Made by a program: the position numbers and the translations under genes. Shown piece by piece: positions 1-10,790 of a DNA stretch of 64,000 bases; positions within the stretch are counted from its first letter, which is position 1; every line of letters starts with the position of its first letter. This stretch comes from Lumbricus terrestris (taxonomy: Eukaryota; Annelida; Clitellata; Crassiclitellata; Lumbricidae), in the NCBI GenBank assembly GCA_949752735.1, contig OX457051.1, positions 2,183,501 through 2,247,500 on the forward strand. The letters run 5' to 3'. The notes beneath the pieces were generated by a model, which worked only from the letters and a program-made list of their open reading frames with translations, searched no databases and was not told the DNA's origin.

Positions 1-722
1 ATTCGTAAAATATAGGCCTATGTTCTTTAAAGAAATTCTTTATTCTTAATTCATATTTTGTTATTTATGGAAATGTTTAAGTTTTACTGAATGAATTGTA
101 CAAATTTGAGTTAGCCTACACAATAGTACACATAGGCCTATATCAGTAACTGACAATAACTTTAAGATTTATTGTTAAAAACGTCAAGGTCTCTGCTGGA
201 TCTGGCCAATGTGGCCATGCGGCATTCATATCACATTCGATACTTAATGTTAGTCACTACGGTATGTCTGACTTCTGACCATCCTTCTCAATTGAAAAGA
301 GGCAGAGCCACCGATGGCAGTTGGCAAGTAGCAGCTGCAATAGGCTAAATTATAAATAAACTTTAACTGCATATAATAGTAATTGCAAATTGATAAAGTA
401 GTTTTATAGCAGTGTAGCAGTCCTGATGAGTAAATATAAATGTCAACGCAGGAAATAATAGTGCCAGATTACAAACAAACCGTATCCCGTTCTCAGCATA
501 ATGAACGCATTGCAGATTTTAATTCAGCCTTGCCCTGAATGCGAGTGAATGTCACGGAGACATGCAGAAACTTAAACTGCTTTACCGGGTAGCATTGCGG
601 TTTGGATGGTTCACATTAATACGTCAGCGAATATTTACGAATATTTACGAATATTAAAAAATCGTAATATTCACGAATATTTACGAATATTAAACCCTAA
701 AGTCACGAATACTCAGTCTATG
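1..722 (-). mobile_element. TATTCG-repeat TIR element, truncated by window edge
   Basis: This stretch is the inverted counterpart of the complete element at 3779-4826, matching it along nearly its whole length. Its inner end (705-722) is the same terminal sequence, the complement of CATAGACTGAGTATTCGTG, preceded by several copies of a TATTCG-containing unit. The other end lies left of the window. No coding potential was seen, so it is a non-autonomous copy. Confidence 0.75.
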
Positions 723-723
723 G

Positions 724-1030
724 TCCATCCCACCCTCCCATTATCCCTTCCTCCCACCTTCCTCCCACCCTCCCACCCTTTTACCCTCCACCCTCCCTCC
801 CACGCTCCCTCCCACCCTCCTTCCCTCCATCCCACCCTCCGCCATACCCTCCCTCCCACCCTCCCTCACACCCTCTCTCCCACCCTTCCTTCTACCCTCC
901 CTCCCTCTCTCTCCCACCCTCCTACCCTCCCTCCCTCCTACCTTCCATCCCTCCCACCCTCCCCTTCCACCCTCCCTCTCTCCCTTCCACCCTCACTTCC
1001 TCACACCGTGACCCCACCACACCCACACCC
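724..1030. repeat. CCCTCCCA-rich pyrimidine minisatellite
   Basis: About 300 bp of degenerate CCCTCCCTCCCAC-type units, almost pure C/T on the + strand. A long open frame here is Pro/Leu/Ser-rich only because of the repeat. Confidence 0.85.
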
Positions 1031-1450
1031 CACCACACTCCGGCCTCGACCGGTACGCGACTCGTGAAATCCGGACTGGCAAAAGCGCTGACCTTAAACA
1101 GCTCTAAAACGGTGTCAACCGCTGCTTTTATGCGTATGGGACTGTAAGAAAAGTTCTGTTAAGAGCCTGCAAGAGAAACGGCCAACATGGAAAATGAGAG
1201 TTTTTGCCCCCACCCTGGCCCCCATGGTGGCAGAGATTCGCCGACCCCCCCCCCACTGACCAGCGTCGGGTCGACCCCGACCCCGGCAAAGGATTGTGGT
1301 CGATTGCTTCAAAACTGTGGCCGTGCATAGCTAACACACAAACAAACAAACACATAGACTTACTGAAATTTATATAAGATAACGCAAGTCGTAACTCACA
1401 TTGACATTTTATTTAATTTGTCTCTCTGTCAAAATTGCATTGCATTATAT
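1031..1450. other. No gene seen
   Basis: Unique-looking sequence between the minisatellite and a LINE tail. It has a C-rich patch (about 1208-1285) but no credible exon or element end. Confidence 0.4.
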
Positions 1451-1600
1451 ATTAGCATTTATAAAGCGCCTTTTAAGCTATTCAGAGGCGCTCTCAGTGT
1501 GACAGCCCGGAGGAAATAAGAAAGACTTCAAGCAGCGAAGGGCTGAAGATTACATCTCCAGTCCTGCCTAATATTCTCTGCTCCAAATTTAATCGAACAC
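1451..1600 (-). mobile_element. CR1/L2-like LINE 3'-end fragment
   Basis: Contains TATAAAGCGCCTTTTAAG followed by CAGAGGCGCTCTCAGTG. This is the complement of a LINE 3' end that recurs at 2063, 13228, 17215, 23166 and 39400. The element reads on the minus strand with its tail at the low coordinate. Only the non-coding tail and a few codons remain. Confidence 0.6.
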
Positions 1601-2062
1601 GTTTTTTCCATAACCTGGAATCTACTCGTTAAAAAATTTGTTCATGTGAGAGCCGTCACCACTGCTGCACATTTTACTAGACGCCACATTTCTGTAGGCC
1701 TACTGTCCTGTAACCTATCTTGGATGGATTACACGAACCCTTTCCATGGCAGCACTTTATTAGGTCCTTGATTGTGTCTAAGTCTCAAATTGTTTACCAA
1801 CCATGGTTTAACGTCGTGTCAGCTCTGCCCTGGATACCGTTCGAATTAGAATGAATGAAATCATTGTCACCAGCCACGCAATGTGCTTTCATATGATAGA
1901 TTGAATAGACGATTATGCATTTATTTGACATCGACGACACTGCAGGAACTGCCGCAATCATCAGCACAACTTGAAATTTACTATAAGCTTTTGTTAGGAG
2001 ATAATACAACTTCAGCTGCTTCGTCACGTCAGCAAAACTATGCATTCTTATCTTATCTTATC

Positions 2063-2430
2063 TTTTCTGACCATTTATAAAGCGCTTCTCGCAGCAAGAG
2101 CCTTTCAGAAGCGCTCACAGTGCGTTCAACCCCGAGAGAAAAGGCAGGGTTTTAGACGAGAGAAAGACGAGGATACACTGCCAGCGAGGATGGCAGAGTG
2201 AACTGATGGGGGAAGCCCATGCCATAGGGAGCTAAGGGAGGCACCAATTCAGGCAAATGATCTAGATTGACTCGGGGGACAAAGAGGTCAAACCGATCAG
2301 AAAACCTAAGAGGACGTAGCGAAGTGGCAGAAAGGGGGCGATGTATCTGATCGCACAGATAGATCTACTTCGGAGCAAGACCCATTTGAAACTTAAAGAC
2401 CAAAATCAGGACTTTAAATTGTATACGTGC
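2063..2430 (-). mobile_element. CR1/L2-like LINE 3'-end fragment
   Basis: Starts with TTTATAAAGCGCTTCTCG and CAGAAGCGCTCACAG, the shared LINE tail. It then matches the decayed RT-derived sequence seen at 17440-17530 and 18060-18260 (blocks such as GATCAGA..., CTTCGGAG...). It is 5' truncated. Confidence 0.6.
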
Positions 2431-2870
2431 GTGCATTAAATGCATTAAATGTATCATCGCCACAAAAGTATTGATTCAAATTAGACGAATCAAGAGACTG
2501 TTTGTTTTGCACGAGTTGCATGAACTGGTCATTGCAAGAGACATAAACCCTTGAACAGCACACCCGTTGATAATGTTGTCCAAATTATTGCCGATAGTAA
2601 CTTCTCAGCATTGACCGTTTAACTCATGATCTGTTTTAACCACTGCATTACAACCATGACTTTGTATTAACGAGTTTACACAGAAACTTTTTTAGTCGTC
2701 CATGAAATATGAATTTAGGGAAGTGCTTCTGGTCGAAAGAAGATGCTCACCATTCTTTTAGTAGGCTAATATGCATCCATCCGATGTGTTAGCTAGAGGC
2801 ATAATGATAATGCTGGTACGGTAGGCCTACATCAGTTATTAGAGTAATGTAAATTTCTTTTGCACGCTAA
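2431..2870. other. No gene seen
   Basis: AT-rich intergenic sequence ending at the Helitron insertion site (A at 2870). No coding or repeat signal is supported. Confidence 0.4.
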
Positions 2871-3471
2871 TCTATATAAATAAAAATGTAAAACGTTACC
2901 GTTCGACAAGAAGGACCTCGGAAAGTTATAGATCGATTGTTTTCAAAATTTTCGCAAAATGTTCCATTCGAACATAAGCGGGTTTGTATAATGCCTTTTG
3001 GGAAAAAGCGCAATCTTTACGACCAAAAAAACACAACTTTTAATTCCATTCGATATACGTCGATGGATTCCAGCCATATCCGTTTGAATTTTGACGCATC
3101 CGTCCGGCGGCGTCCGCCCATTTTTCGGGCGCGTTTTAAAAGGTGTGTCTTTATTTTTCTGGCGCGTTTTAAAAGATGTGTCTTTACAAAATCGTCCATT
3201 TGCGGCCGTTTTCCGCGCGTCTTTCTAAAACGCATATTTCTAGGGATGGAGGAAGGAGAGGGACAGAGGGGAGGGACGGAATGAAACGGAAGAGAGGGAT
3301 GCAGGGAGGGAGAGACGGAGGGAGGGGAGGGGATGGGAGGGAGGCGAGGGAAGGAAGGGGAGGGGAGGAAGGGGAGGGGGAACGGGAGGGGAGGGGTAAG
3401 GGGAGGGAACCTAGGAAGGGAGGGTTGGACAGTCTTTTCAGCCACAGCAACGCGTGGCCGGGTACAGCTAG
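2871..3471 (+). mobile_element. Non-autonomous Helitron
   Basis: The 5' end begins TCTATATAAATAAAAATG, the TC-start typical of animal Helitrons. The 3' end is CTAG (3468-3471), preceded by a short hairpin (GCCAC, eight-base loop, GTGGC) and CGGGTACAG. The flanks are A on the left (2870) and T on the right (3472), the canonical A^T insertion, with no target duplication. There is no Rep/helicase coding region. A purine-rich GGGAGGG array (about 3241-3425) fills the 3' half. A second Helitron 3' end with the same layout lies at 63604. Confidence 0.8.
3241..3425. repeat. GGGAGGG purine minisatellite
   Basis: Degenerate GGGAGGGGA-type units inside the Helitron. The open frames overlapping it are repeat artefacts. 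Confidence 0.8.
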
Positions 3472-3778
3472 TATTTTTAATAAACGAGCAATAAACGAAA
3501 CAGATGAATGGCTCTAGATGAACATTTGAGCTAGGTAATCAGCGCAGAAAATTTTCATGTCAAGTCTCTACAAATAATATATGAAGCGTTAACGCAAAGC
3601 CAGATGAATATGGTTTTAGGCTATCTGACTTAAAATCGGAGATGGTTAGAAGACATCCAAAGGTCCAGTGGCGTCGGGTGGCGACCTCAATGACCCTCGC
3701 GACCACTGAAGCAACAGCGCTCATTGGGAAACCATGGAAAACCGTGTGATTGCAATCAGCGTACTGTTGAGCGGAGAC

Positions 3779-4826
3779 CATAGATTGAGTATTCGTGACT
3801 TTTGGGTTTAATATTCGTAAATATTCGTGAATATTAAGATTTTTTAATATTCGTAAATATTCGTAAATATTCGTTAACGGATTAAAGTGAACCATCGAAA
3901 CGCAATGTTAACCGGTAAAGCAGTTTAAGTTTCTTTATGTCTCCATGACATTCACTCGTATTCAGGGCAAGGTTGAATTAAAACATGAGGTGCACTTAAT
4001 ATGCTGAGATCGGGATAATTTTTGCTTGTAATCTGGCACTATTATTTCCTGCGTTGGCATTTATATTTACTCATCCTGCTACACTGTTATAAAACTACTA
4101 TATCAATTTGCAGCTACTATTATAGGCAGTTAAGGTTTAATTCTAATTTAGCCTACTATTGCTGCTACTTGCCAACTGCTATCGGTGACTCTGTCTCTTT
4201 TCAGTTGGGGAGGATGGTCAGAAGTCAGACAAAGTGACTAACATTAAGTGTCGAATGTGATAGACCTGTGAATGCTGCATGCATGGCCACACTGGCCAGA
4301 CCCAGTGGCGGCGCTAGGGGGGCCTGGGGGCTAAGCCCCCCTACAAGAGGTTCAGCCCCCCCCTGAAAAAGGCCATCCGAAATTTGTTACAGTGAAATAT
4401 CCACGATTTTGGGCTGACGACTAAAAAAAAAGGTCGTCAGAAATTTTGGCGGCGAAAATGGAAAATTTTCATGAGATTTCGGTCGAGGCTTCAGTCCCCC
4501 CGAAACTGAAATCCTGGCGCCGCCACTGGCCAGACCCAGTAGAGACCTGGAAGTTTTTAACAATAGCCTAAATCTATTAAAGTTATTGTAACTTAGGCTA
4601 CTGATATAGACCTATGCGTAGGCGAATTTAATTTTGTACAATTCATTCAGCAAGTTTAAACGTTAAACATTTTCATAAATAGCAAAATAAAAATTAAGAA
4701 TAAAGAATTTCCTGAAAGAACATAATATTTTACGAATATAATATTCGTTGGCAGTTTTAATATTCGTTAATATTCGTGAATATTTGAAAATCTTAATATT
4801 CATAATATGCGAATACTCAATCTAGG
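3779..4826 (+). mobile_element. TATTCG-repeat TIR element, complete
   Basis: The left end is CATAGATTGAGTATTCGTG and the right end is the complement of CCTAGATTGAGTATTCG. The element is flanked by a perfect 8-bp duplication, gcggagac, at 3771-3778 and 4827-4834. Both arms carry several TATTCG-type units. No open frame resembles a transposase. A hAT-type MITE with its own 8-bp duplication sits inside (4303-4528). An 8-bp TSD fits hAT- or P-like families, but the ends do not decide which. Confidence 0.85.
4303..4528. mobile_element. hAT-type MITE (CAGTGGCGGCGC ends)
   Basis: Terminal inverted repeats are CAGTGGCGGCGCTAGG and the complement of CAGTGGCGGCGCCAGG. A perfect 8-bp duplication, gccagacc, is at 4295-4302 and 4529-4536. 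It is 226 bp and non-coding. It is related to the MITE at 40143-40496 (shared AAAATTTTGGCG / CTGAAATCCTGGCGCC blocks). Confidence 0.9.
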
Positions 4827-4834
4827 GCGGAGAC

Positions 4835-5416
4835 CCTTGCGCGGGCATTGGTTAGGGAACAGATGCGCGAGTCCCTAAGCTTGTAATGGCTTAATGATCA
4901 CACAGGCTTGCTCAATCAGTCAATCAATCAATCAGTCAATCACTTGTTTGACATGACACCGACGCAACTAAGACAGAGAGACAATCTTGTTCAGGGCATT
5001 TACGGAGACTATCACAGTTCAAGGACAAAATAATATGATAGACGGAAAAAGAATTGATTGATTTACTGATTGATTGATTTATTGATTAACTACAACATAA
5101 GAGAGACAGATCATCTGCAACACTTCGCATTCCTCGGAATACTCTTGCGGACAACCCCTCTGACTCGACGCAGCAATCGGAAATAAGCTGGTGCCCTGCT
5201 CTTGACCTTCGAGTGATGCTTTAGAAGTTTGTAGATTGCGATAACAATAATTGAATACGAGAATCAGGATGTGGTTTTACAGTTCTGTTTCATCAATCAT
5301 TATTTTGTGGGAATTGCCATACCACATTACTGACAGAGTAGGTCTACTGCTAGTAATTTGCAGTACAGCAGTTAACGGATGCAATTATTGCAGCGTTATC
5401 TATAGTGATAATTCTA
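4835..5416. other. No gene; inverted CAAT simple repeats
   Basis: Holds a TCAATCAATCAATCAG run (about 4912-4940) and an opposite-strand GATTGATTGATTT run (about 5054-5090), which could fold back on each other. Nothing else is recognised. Confidence 0.5.
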
Positions 5417-6377
5417 CACCGTGTCTCAATAAAAAAGGTGCAGAATTGTTTTTGTCAGAACTTCGTCAAATTGCCACCAATCTTAATCACTTTTGGCAGG
5501 TAGATGGAAAAATGGCTAAAATTTCATGCTATATATAAATTTTCCACCTCACCTGATTCATATCACCGTATTACCTTGTTAAACACAGATGTACCAATTT
5601 TTCATATAACGCTTAGATTTTAATACTTCCAACAAACTATCTGACGTCTGAATTAGCACGCAATGAAGTAAATAGCAGAGTTTCTTAATTGTTATGACAG
5701 AACTGCTTAAAAGTGTTAGAATTGGTGCTCGAAATGTGCACCGCATGCGCGGACACAAGCGCTAAGACGGCGACGCCACTGGTCGATAGCACCATCAACA
5801 ATCGACTGGTCAAAGCGCGTCCATTCGTCGATCAGACGCGTTTTGAGTTCGTCGACACTGGCTATTCTGGACCGGTAAACCTTCTCCTGCAGCACACTTC
5901 ATATGCTATAGTCGACTGGGTTAAGATCTGGTGAATTCGGCGGCCACAGAGTTGGAGGAATGAAGTCGGGCGTCTCTCGCTCCAGGAAAGAGACGGTGTC
6001 GCGCGCTCGATGCGCCGGGGCACCATCCTGCTGGAAGACAAACAACTCGCACTGGGATATCCGGCGTATGTCTGACGGTATCTTCTGGGCAAGAAGGTTG
6101 TAGCGATAGTAGGCATATGCCCCATTCACTTTGACATCCGGTTCGATGCAATGGATTTCAATGCAGCCAAGCTTCGAGACGCCGTTATATGAAAAATTGG
6201 TACATCTGTGTTTAACAAGGTAATGCGGCGATATGAATCAGGTGAGGTGGAAAATTTATATATAGCATGAAATTTCAGCCATTTTTCCATCTACCTGCCA
6301 AAAGTGATTAAGATTGGGGGAAATTTGACGAAGTTCTGACAAGAACAATTCTGCACCTTTTTTATTGAGACACGGTG
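5417..6377 (-). mobile_element. Mariner-like element with 195-bp TIRs
   Basis: Long inverted repeats occupy 5417-5611 and 6183-6377 and differ at only a handful of positions. The outer ends are CACCGTGTCTCAATAAAA, flanked by TA on both sides (5415-5416, 6378-6379), the Tc1/mariner target. Between the arms is the C-terminal half of a transposase on the minus strand. The N-terminal half is missing: the inner edge of one arm abuts the coding fragment directly, so this is an internally deleted copy. Confidence 0.9.
5716..6182 (-). pseudogene. Tc1/mariner-type transposase, C-terminal fragment
   Basis: About 155 codons read from 6182 down to a TAA at 5716-5718. The fragment contains FQQDGAPAHRA, then WPPNSPDLNPVDYSI, the catalytic second and third acidic residues of the IS630/Tc1/mariner DDE superfamily. 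Counting between the Asp of QQDG and the Asp of PVDY gives 37 intervening residues, which would place it near the DD37D (maT-like) group. In-frame TGA replaces the expected Trp after DYSI (about 5899). The sequence then continues in the same frame with a normal C-terminus containing VDELKTRLIDEW and ending in a His/Phe-rich tail. The N-terminal helix-turn-helix and first catalytic Asp are absent, so it cannot make active enzyme. Confidence 0.85.
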
Positions 6378-6379
6378 TA

Positions 6380-7583
6380 TGTGCCTTGAAAAAATTAGTT
6401 TTGGATATATTAGCATACTTCCTAGTTACTGTTCTAGGTCGATCGGTACACAGAATACACCAACTTCTTGCCTGATTTCAGACAGAAATTCCTATTATTG
6501 CGTATTATTCAGTCATTCAGCTGAGGTAAGAGACCGACTCTTATTTATATTGGGCTTAATAATCGCGTGTTTCTAGGTTTGCTGTGGATTTGTACTTTTC
6601 CTCATCATAATATTATCAATGTGAACTCTGGTGCTGCCAAGCAACGATTATGTTTTTGAGGCTGTATGCAGCACAGTGAGACAATGACCTAGTTATAAAC
6701 CTACGGTTAACCCTAGTGCAAACTTTGGGACTACAGCAATATGTCATAATTAGGCCTATAAGAGTGCAAATGGAAGTTGATGGTAAAACGGCATTTTCTG
6801 AGCGAGGAAACTCAGCTGTAAAACTTGTCAAACTATTCGAACATTCATCTAGAATCGTTGAGGAAAATTAAGAGGTTCAACCAAATCTATAAACTCTCAT
6901 CAAAGTCATACACGCGTGTAGGCCCTACATGACTCATTTTTATACATAGGGAAAAAACAATTGGAAGAGATGATGTAGCGATGTCCAGATGCTTATCTGA
7001 GGCGTCAACGATGATTTTTAGAAGAAAGGAGAACGAGTCGAGAGAATATTATGCTTAGCTTACACGCAGCTCTTGCTGTTTCAACAATATAGCCTATTTA
7101 TTAGAATTTATTTCTGATAATTATAAGACACTTAATCTCTTATGTATTTGTGTGGCCATTGTAATTGTAATGAAATATTTGTATTTCGACATTTCAAGAG
7201 CAAACTATTAGTGGTCTGTCTGTGCTAGTCCGCATGCCGTAAAGTATCGTAACGGACTGGATGTGTATCATCCAGCGATATAAATGATGTTGAAGTTCCT
7301 CCTCAGCAATTGTTCTAATAATTATTATGATATATTTTGATCGCTCTACCTCTGAAGTTACTTATGCTATGGGCACATCGTCTATTTTCAGGAGTAGACC
7401 TACTTCTTTGTAGAGTATGAAACGTTCATCCAGTTGCAAATAATACCCAAATAATGTCAACTCAATGTCCTTGTTTTACGTAGGGCCTACGCACTTAGGG
7501 GTAGGGCGATGGGATAATAATGTAGGGGTGATGGGATATTTGTGATTTTGCGAACGGGTACAATGATAGTGTCATGACGAAAT
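6380..7583. other. No gene seen
   Basis: AT-rich sequence with a few TAGGCCTA-like octamers. Neither strand shows a credible exon, transposon end or RNA. Confidence 0.4.
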
Positions 7584-7591
7584 ATAGCCTA

Positions 7592-8604
7592 TAGGGTGTC
7601 TTGGGGCAAGTTGACGGCGGGGGCAAGATGATTGTTGCGCTATAAAATTATAACGCGTGGCAGGAAAACAGTCTAACAAGATGTGTAATAAAGAACAAGG
7701 CAAGATCTTCCTTTTGGGGAATGGCAACAACGTGGCGAGGTGCTTCGATTACCGTTTTTTCTTAAAAAATAAGTTTTCCTATCTACCTCTTAACACATTT
7801 TACTGTTTTAAAATAGCGTTTATCTTAATCCCAACGAATGCAAAAAAATTGAGAAGTGGATTGTTTTGTTAAGCATTTATTTTGAATTGTTACTGATGTA
7901 TTTTGTGTTTCCAAATCACACTGTGCAAATCATAGGTCCCAGATTTTGTTGAGTGCCCCTGAGGGGGCAAGTTGGCGGGGGCAAGTTGGCGGATGCAACC
8001 AATTAAAATGGGTAAACCTGGTGGCAGCCTACGAAGGACGTGGAAGCTTTATTTGCGACTTATGCTGAGACTTCTAAGAACAAAGGACACTTCCATATTT
8101 TTAGACATTGCTATTTTATTGATAAAATTTATGTATCATCTTTATTAAAACTGAATGCCTTAAATAACACAACTGCAGTTTGTGACTTTAGTTGAGACTT
8201 CGAAGAACCAAGGACACTGCAATGTTTTATACCTTGCTAATTTACTTAATTAATTTTTTCCTGACATCTTTATTAATGCCGAATATTTTAAAACTTAAAC
8301 AGGCACAGTTCACCAACATTTCACTATTAAAAGTTTTAAAATATTGTTTGTATATATTGTCAACCAACTTGCCCCAAGCAGGCAGCCAACTTGCCCCAGC
8401 AGAGGGGCAAGTTGGTTGACTTTTAGAAAATTTCAAAGTTCATTTTTAGCAAACTTAGAATATATTTTTATGCCTGATTTTGTGCTAGAATGTAGGTGTT
8501 ATCAATCAAAACGTTGTGGAAAAAACCCAACTTTGTTGGCATCATTGAGGCTGATCAGAGGCCAAAAAACCCTTAACCCTGTCAACTTGCCCCCGCTTAC
8601 CCTA
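7592..8604. mobile_element. TIR element with GGGGCAAGTTG repeats
   Basis: The left end TAGGGTGTCTTGGGGCAAGT and the right end, complement of TAGGGTAAGCGGGGGCAAGT, face each other. Extra copies of GGGGCAAGTTGG occur inside in both orientations (about 7966-7992 and 8369-8420). It is about 1 kb with no coding remnant. No convincing TSD was found (only the TA at the ends). It resembles the architecture of 13471-15066, where GTGGGACA plays the same role. Confidence 0.55.
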
Positions 8605-8612
8605 CGTAGGCT

Positions 8613-9480
8613 ACGCGACATAAGTGTCTAATTGTGATGTCCATATCAGTCTTTTTATAAATCAATATTATGCTAGAGTTGTCCAATGGCATTTTACTAT
8701 TAATTAAATACTGTTCAGATCACAAGAGTAAACCATAGCATTGTTTAACATATTACTGTTGTCTTATTTTAGGCTATATAGGAATCCAATCGTATCATTT
8801 CAATATTTGTACCGAAATTTGTCATTACATAATTCTATGTGCACTTTAACAGTACAGCGCTAGAGTAGTCTATAGGCCCAATTTCTCAATGCATTAGCTT
8901 TCAGATGTCATCCAATAAGACAGGCAGCTATAATTATAGTGATTAGGCAGTTAAAAGTCAGGAAATAAAGGCACCTACCGGTTACTTGTAAGACGAAACA
9001 TAAAATGTAAGAAATACACTACAAATCATGCCTGCTCATGAGAAAATGCATTTTATAAACCTTGTCCAACCTGATATAAAGCTTTTTATGAAAAAAGTTA
9101 AGACAATAAACTTTTGGCATAATATGCCAAAAGTATACTGTCTTAACTTTCTTCATTATTGCTGATTCCAAAGGGTTTCGTTAGCATTAACGGTGCAGAT
9201 AGGCTACTGCAGCTGACTAGAGTGCAGTGTGCTATAAAGATAATTTCCATTGCAACTAGTAATACAGCGATGTTGATATCAGGATGATGATTATGATGAG
9301 TTCTAAGACCGAAGACAGGTCGATGGCCTAAAGGCTACCCGGGGATGAGATGGGTAAGGTGTTATTTGTAAAAACGATCAGTAAGCTTACAAGTTGGCCT
9401 AACTTCTGGGACGTTCATTATAATTTTTTTAAATAAATTACAGTGCATTTTTAGTTGTATTTACTTGTCTCTTTACTTTC
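8613..9480. other. No gene; upstream flank of putative first exon
   Basis: AT-rich. Apart from the hairpin at 9090-9154, no element or promoter motif can be supported. Part of this may be an intron or 5' region of the exon at 9486. Confidence 0.35.
9090..9154. repeat. Imperfect 31-bp inverted repeat (hairpin)
   Basis: Arms 9090-9120 and 9124-9154 pair with three mismatches around a 3-nt loop; the core is CTTTTGGCAT/ATGCCAAAAG. It is a palindromic micro-element or cruciform-forming site of unknown role. Confidence 0.75.
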
Positions 9481-9499
9481 TGTAGGTGGACTGAATACC

Positions 9500-9578
9500 A
9501 TGGCTGCTGTGCTGAAAAACTGGATTTTCCCTCTGGCTTCCTTAGGCGTTTGCAGCGTTTTCTTCGCCATAGGTGTGC
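9500..9578 (+). CDS. Putative first coding exon with signal peptide/anchor
   Basis: ATG at 9500 lies in a good start context (tacc-ATGG), 14 nt after an AG acceptor at 9484-9485. The reading frame starts MAAVLKNWIFPLASLGVC and continues through a run of hydrophobic residues to a GTAAGT donor at 9579, ending in phase 1. About 20 uncharged residues after one Lys suggest a signal peptide or type II anchor. Such an exon suits the start of the secreted WSC/EGF gene downstream. The 17-kb gap and the phase-0 acceptor of the WSC exon mean at least one further exon must intervene, so the link is inferred. Confidence 0.5.
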
Positions 9579-9983
9579 GTAAGTATGAACAAAACTGTGC
9601 ATGAAAATTTACTGAGTAGGCTTTCCTTCACTGCAAAGAAAAACCATTGAAAGTTCAAATTTTTTTGTAGTATCCGGTGTCCACAAATTCTCAGTGCCAC
9701 TTACCGAATTTTATAAGCTGATGCCAAACTACCAGGGACAGGTGGTAAAATAGTATATCCTTAATTGATTTCTCCATCAATCAGTGGTACAATGACCATT
9801 GCAAAGGTGAAATTATGTGGAAAAGGTGGAAAGAAAAGTTATCCACCAGCTATTGGTAGCAGGGATAGCATTGCAGACTGCACTGCAGTAAAATAATGTG
9901 TAATCGAATTGTCTGTTTGTGATGTTCTGTTTTATATACCTAAGCTATATTTTTTTAACGGAGAACATGGTCGGTCGTCATGA

Positions 9984-10687
9984 AATATATGTATGTGTGT
10001 ATGTATGTATGTATGTATGTATGTATGTATGTATGTATGTATGTATGTATGTATGTATGTATGTATGTATGCATGTATGTATGTATGTATGTATGTATAT
10101 ATGTATGTATGTATGTGTGTATGCATGCATGCATGCATGTATGCATGTATGCATGTATGCATGTATGCATGTATGTATGTATGTATGTATGAATGTATGT
10201 ATGTATGTATGTATGTATGTATGTATGTATGTATGTATGTATGTATGTATGTATGTATGTATGCATGTATGTATGTATGTCTGTATGTATGTATGTATGT
10301 ATGTATGTATGTATGTATGTATGTATGTATGTGTGTATGCATGCATGCATGCATGTATGCATGTATGCATGTATGCATGTATGCATGTATGTATGTATGT
10401 ATGTATGAATGTATGTATGTATGTATGTATGTATGTATGTATGTATGTATGTATGTATGTATGTATGTATGCATGTATGTATGTATGTATGTATGTATGT
10501 ATATATGTATGTATGACATTGTATGTATGTATGTATGTATGTATGTATGTATGTATGTATGTATGTCTGTATGTATGTATGTATGTATGTATGTATGTAT
10601 GTATGTATGTATGTATGTATGCATGTATGTATGTATGCATGTATGCATGTATGCATGTATGTATGTATGTATGTATGTATGTATGTA

Positions 10688-10722
<35 letters not shown>

Positions 10723-10790
10723 ATGTATGTATGTATGTATGTATGTATGTATGTATGTATGTATGTATGTATGTATGTATGTATGTATGT
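9984..10790. repeat. ATGT tetranucleotide microsatellite, about 0.8 kb
   Basis: Almost uninterrupted ATGT with variant blocks (ATGC runs, GTGT, one AATG). The variant block GTGTGTATGCATGC recurs at 10115 and 10331, 216 bp apart, followed by the same pattern of ATGC/ATGT/AATG variants, so part of the array arose by segmental duplication. A 4-nt unit leaves all frames open, giving spurious Met-Tyr-Val-Cys or His-Thr-Tyr-Ile proteins. Confidence 0.98.

Noticed and set aside
606..1067. Pro/Leu/Ser-rich open frame of 153 codons
   Set aside because: It crosses from a transposon arm into a CCCTCCCA minisatellite; composition is dictated by the repeat.
1..4740. One giant 4.7-kb inverted repeat
   Set aside because: The right copy has its own ends and 8-bp TSD, so these are two insertions of one element in opposite orientation.
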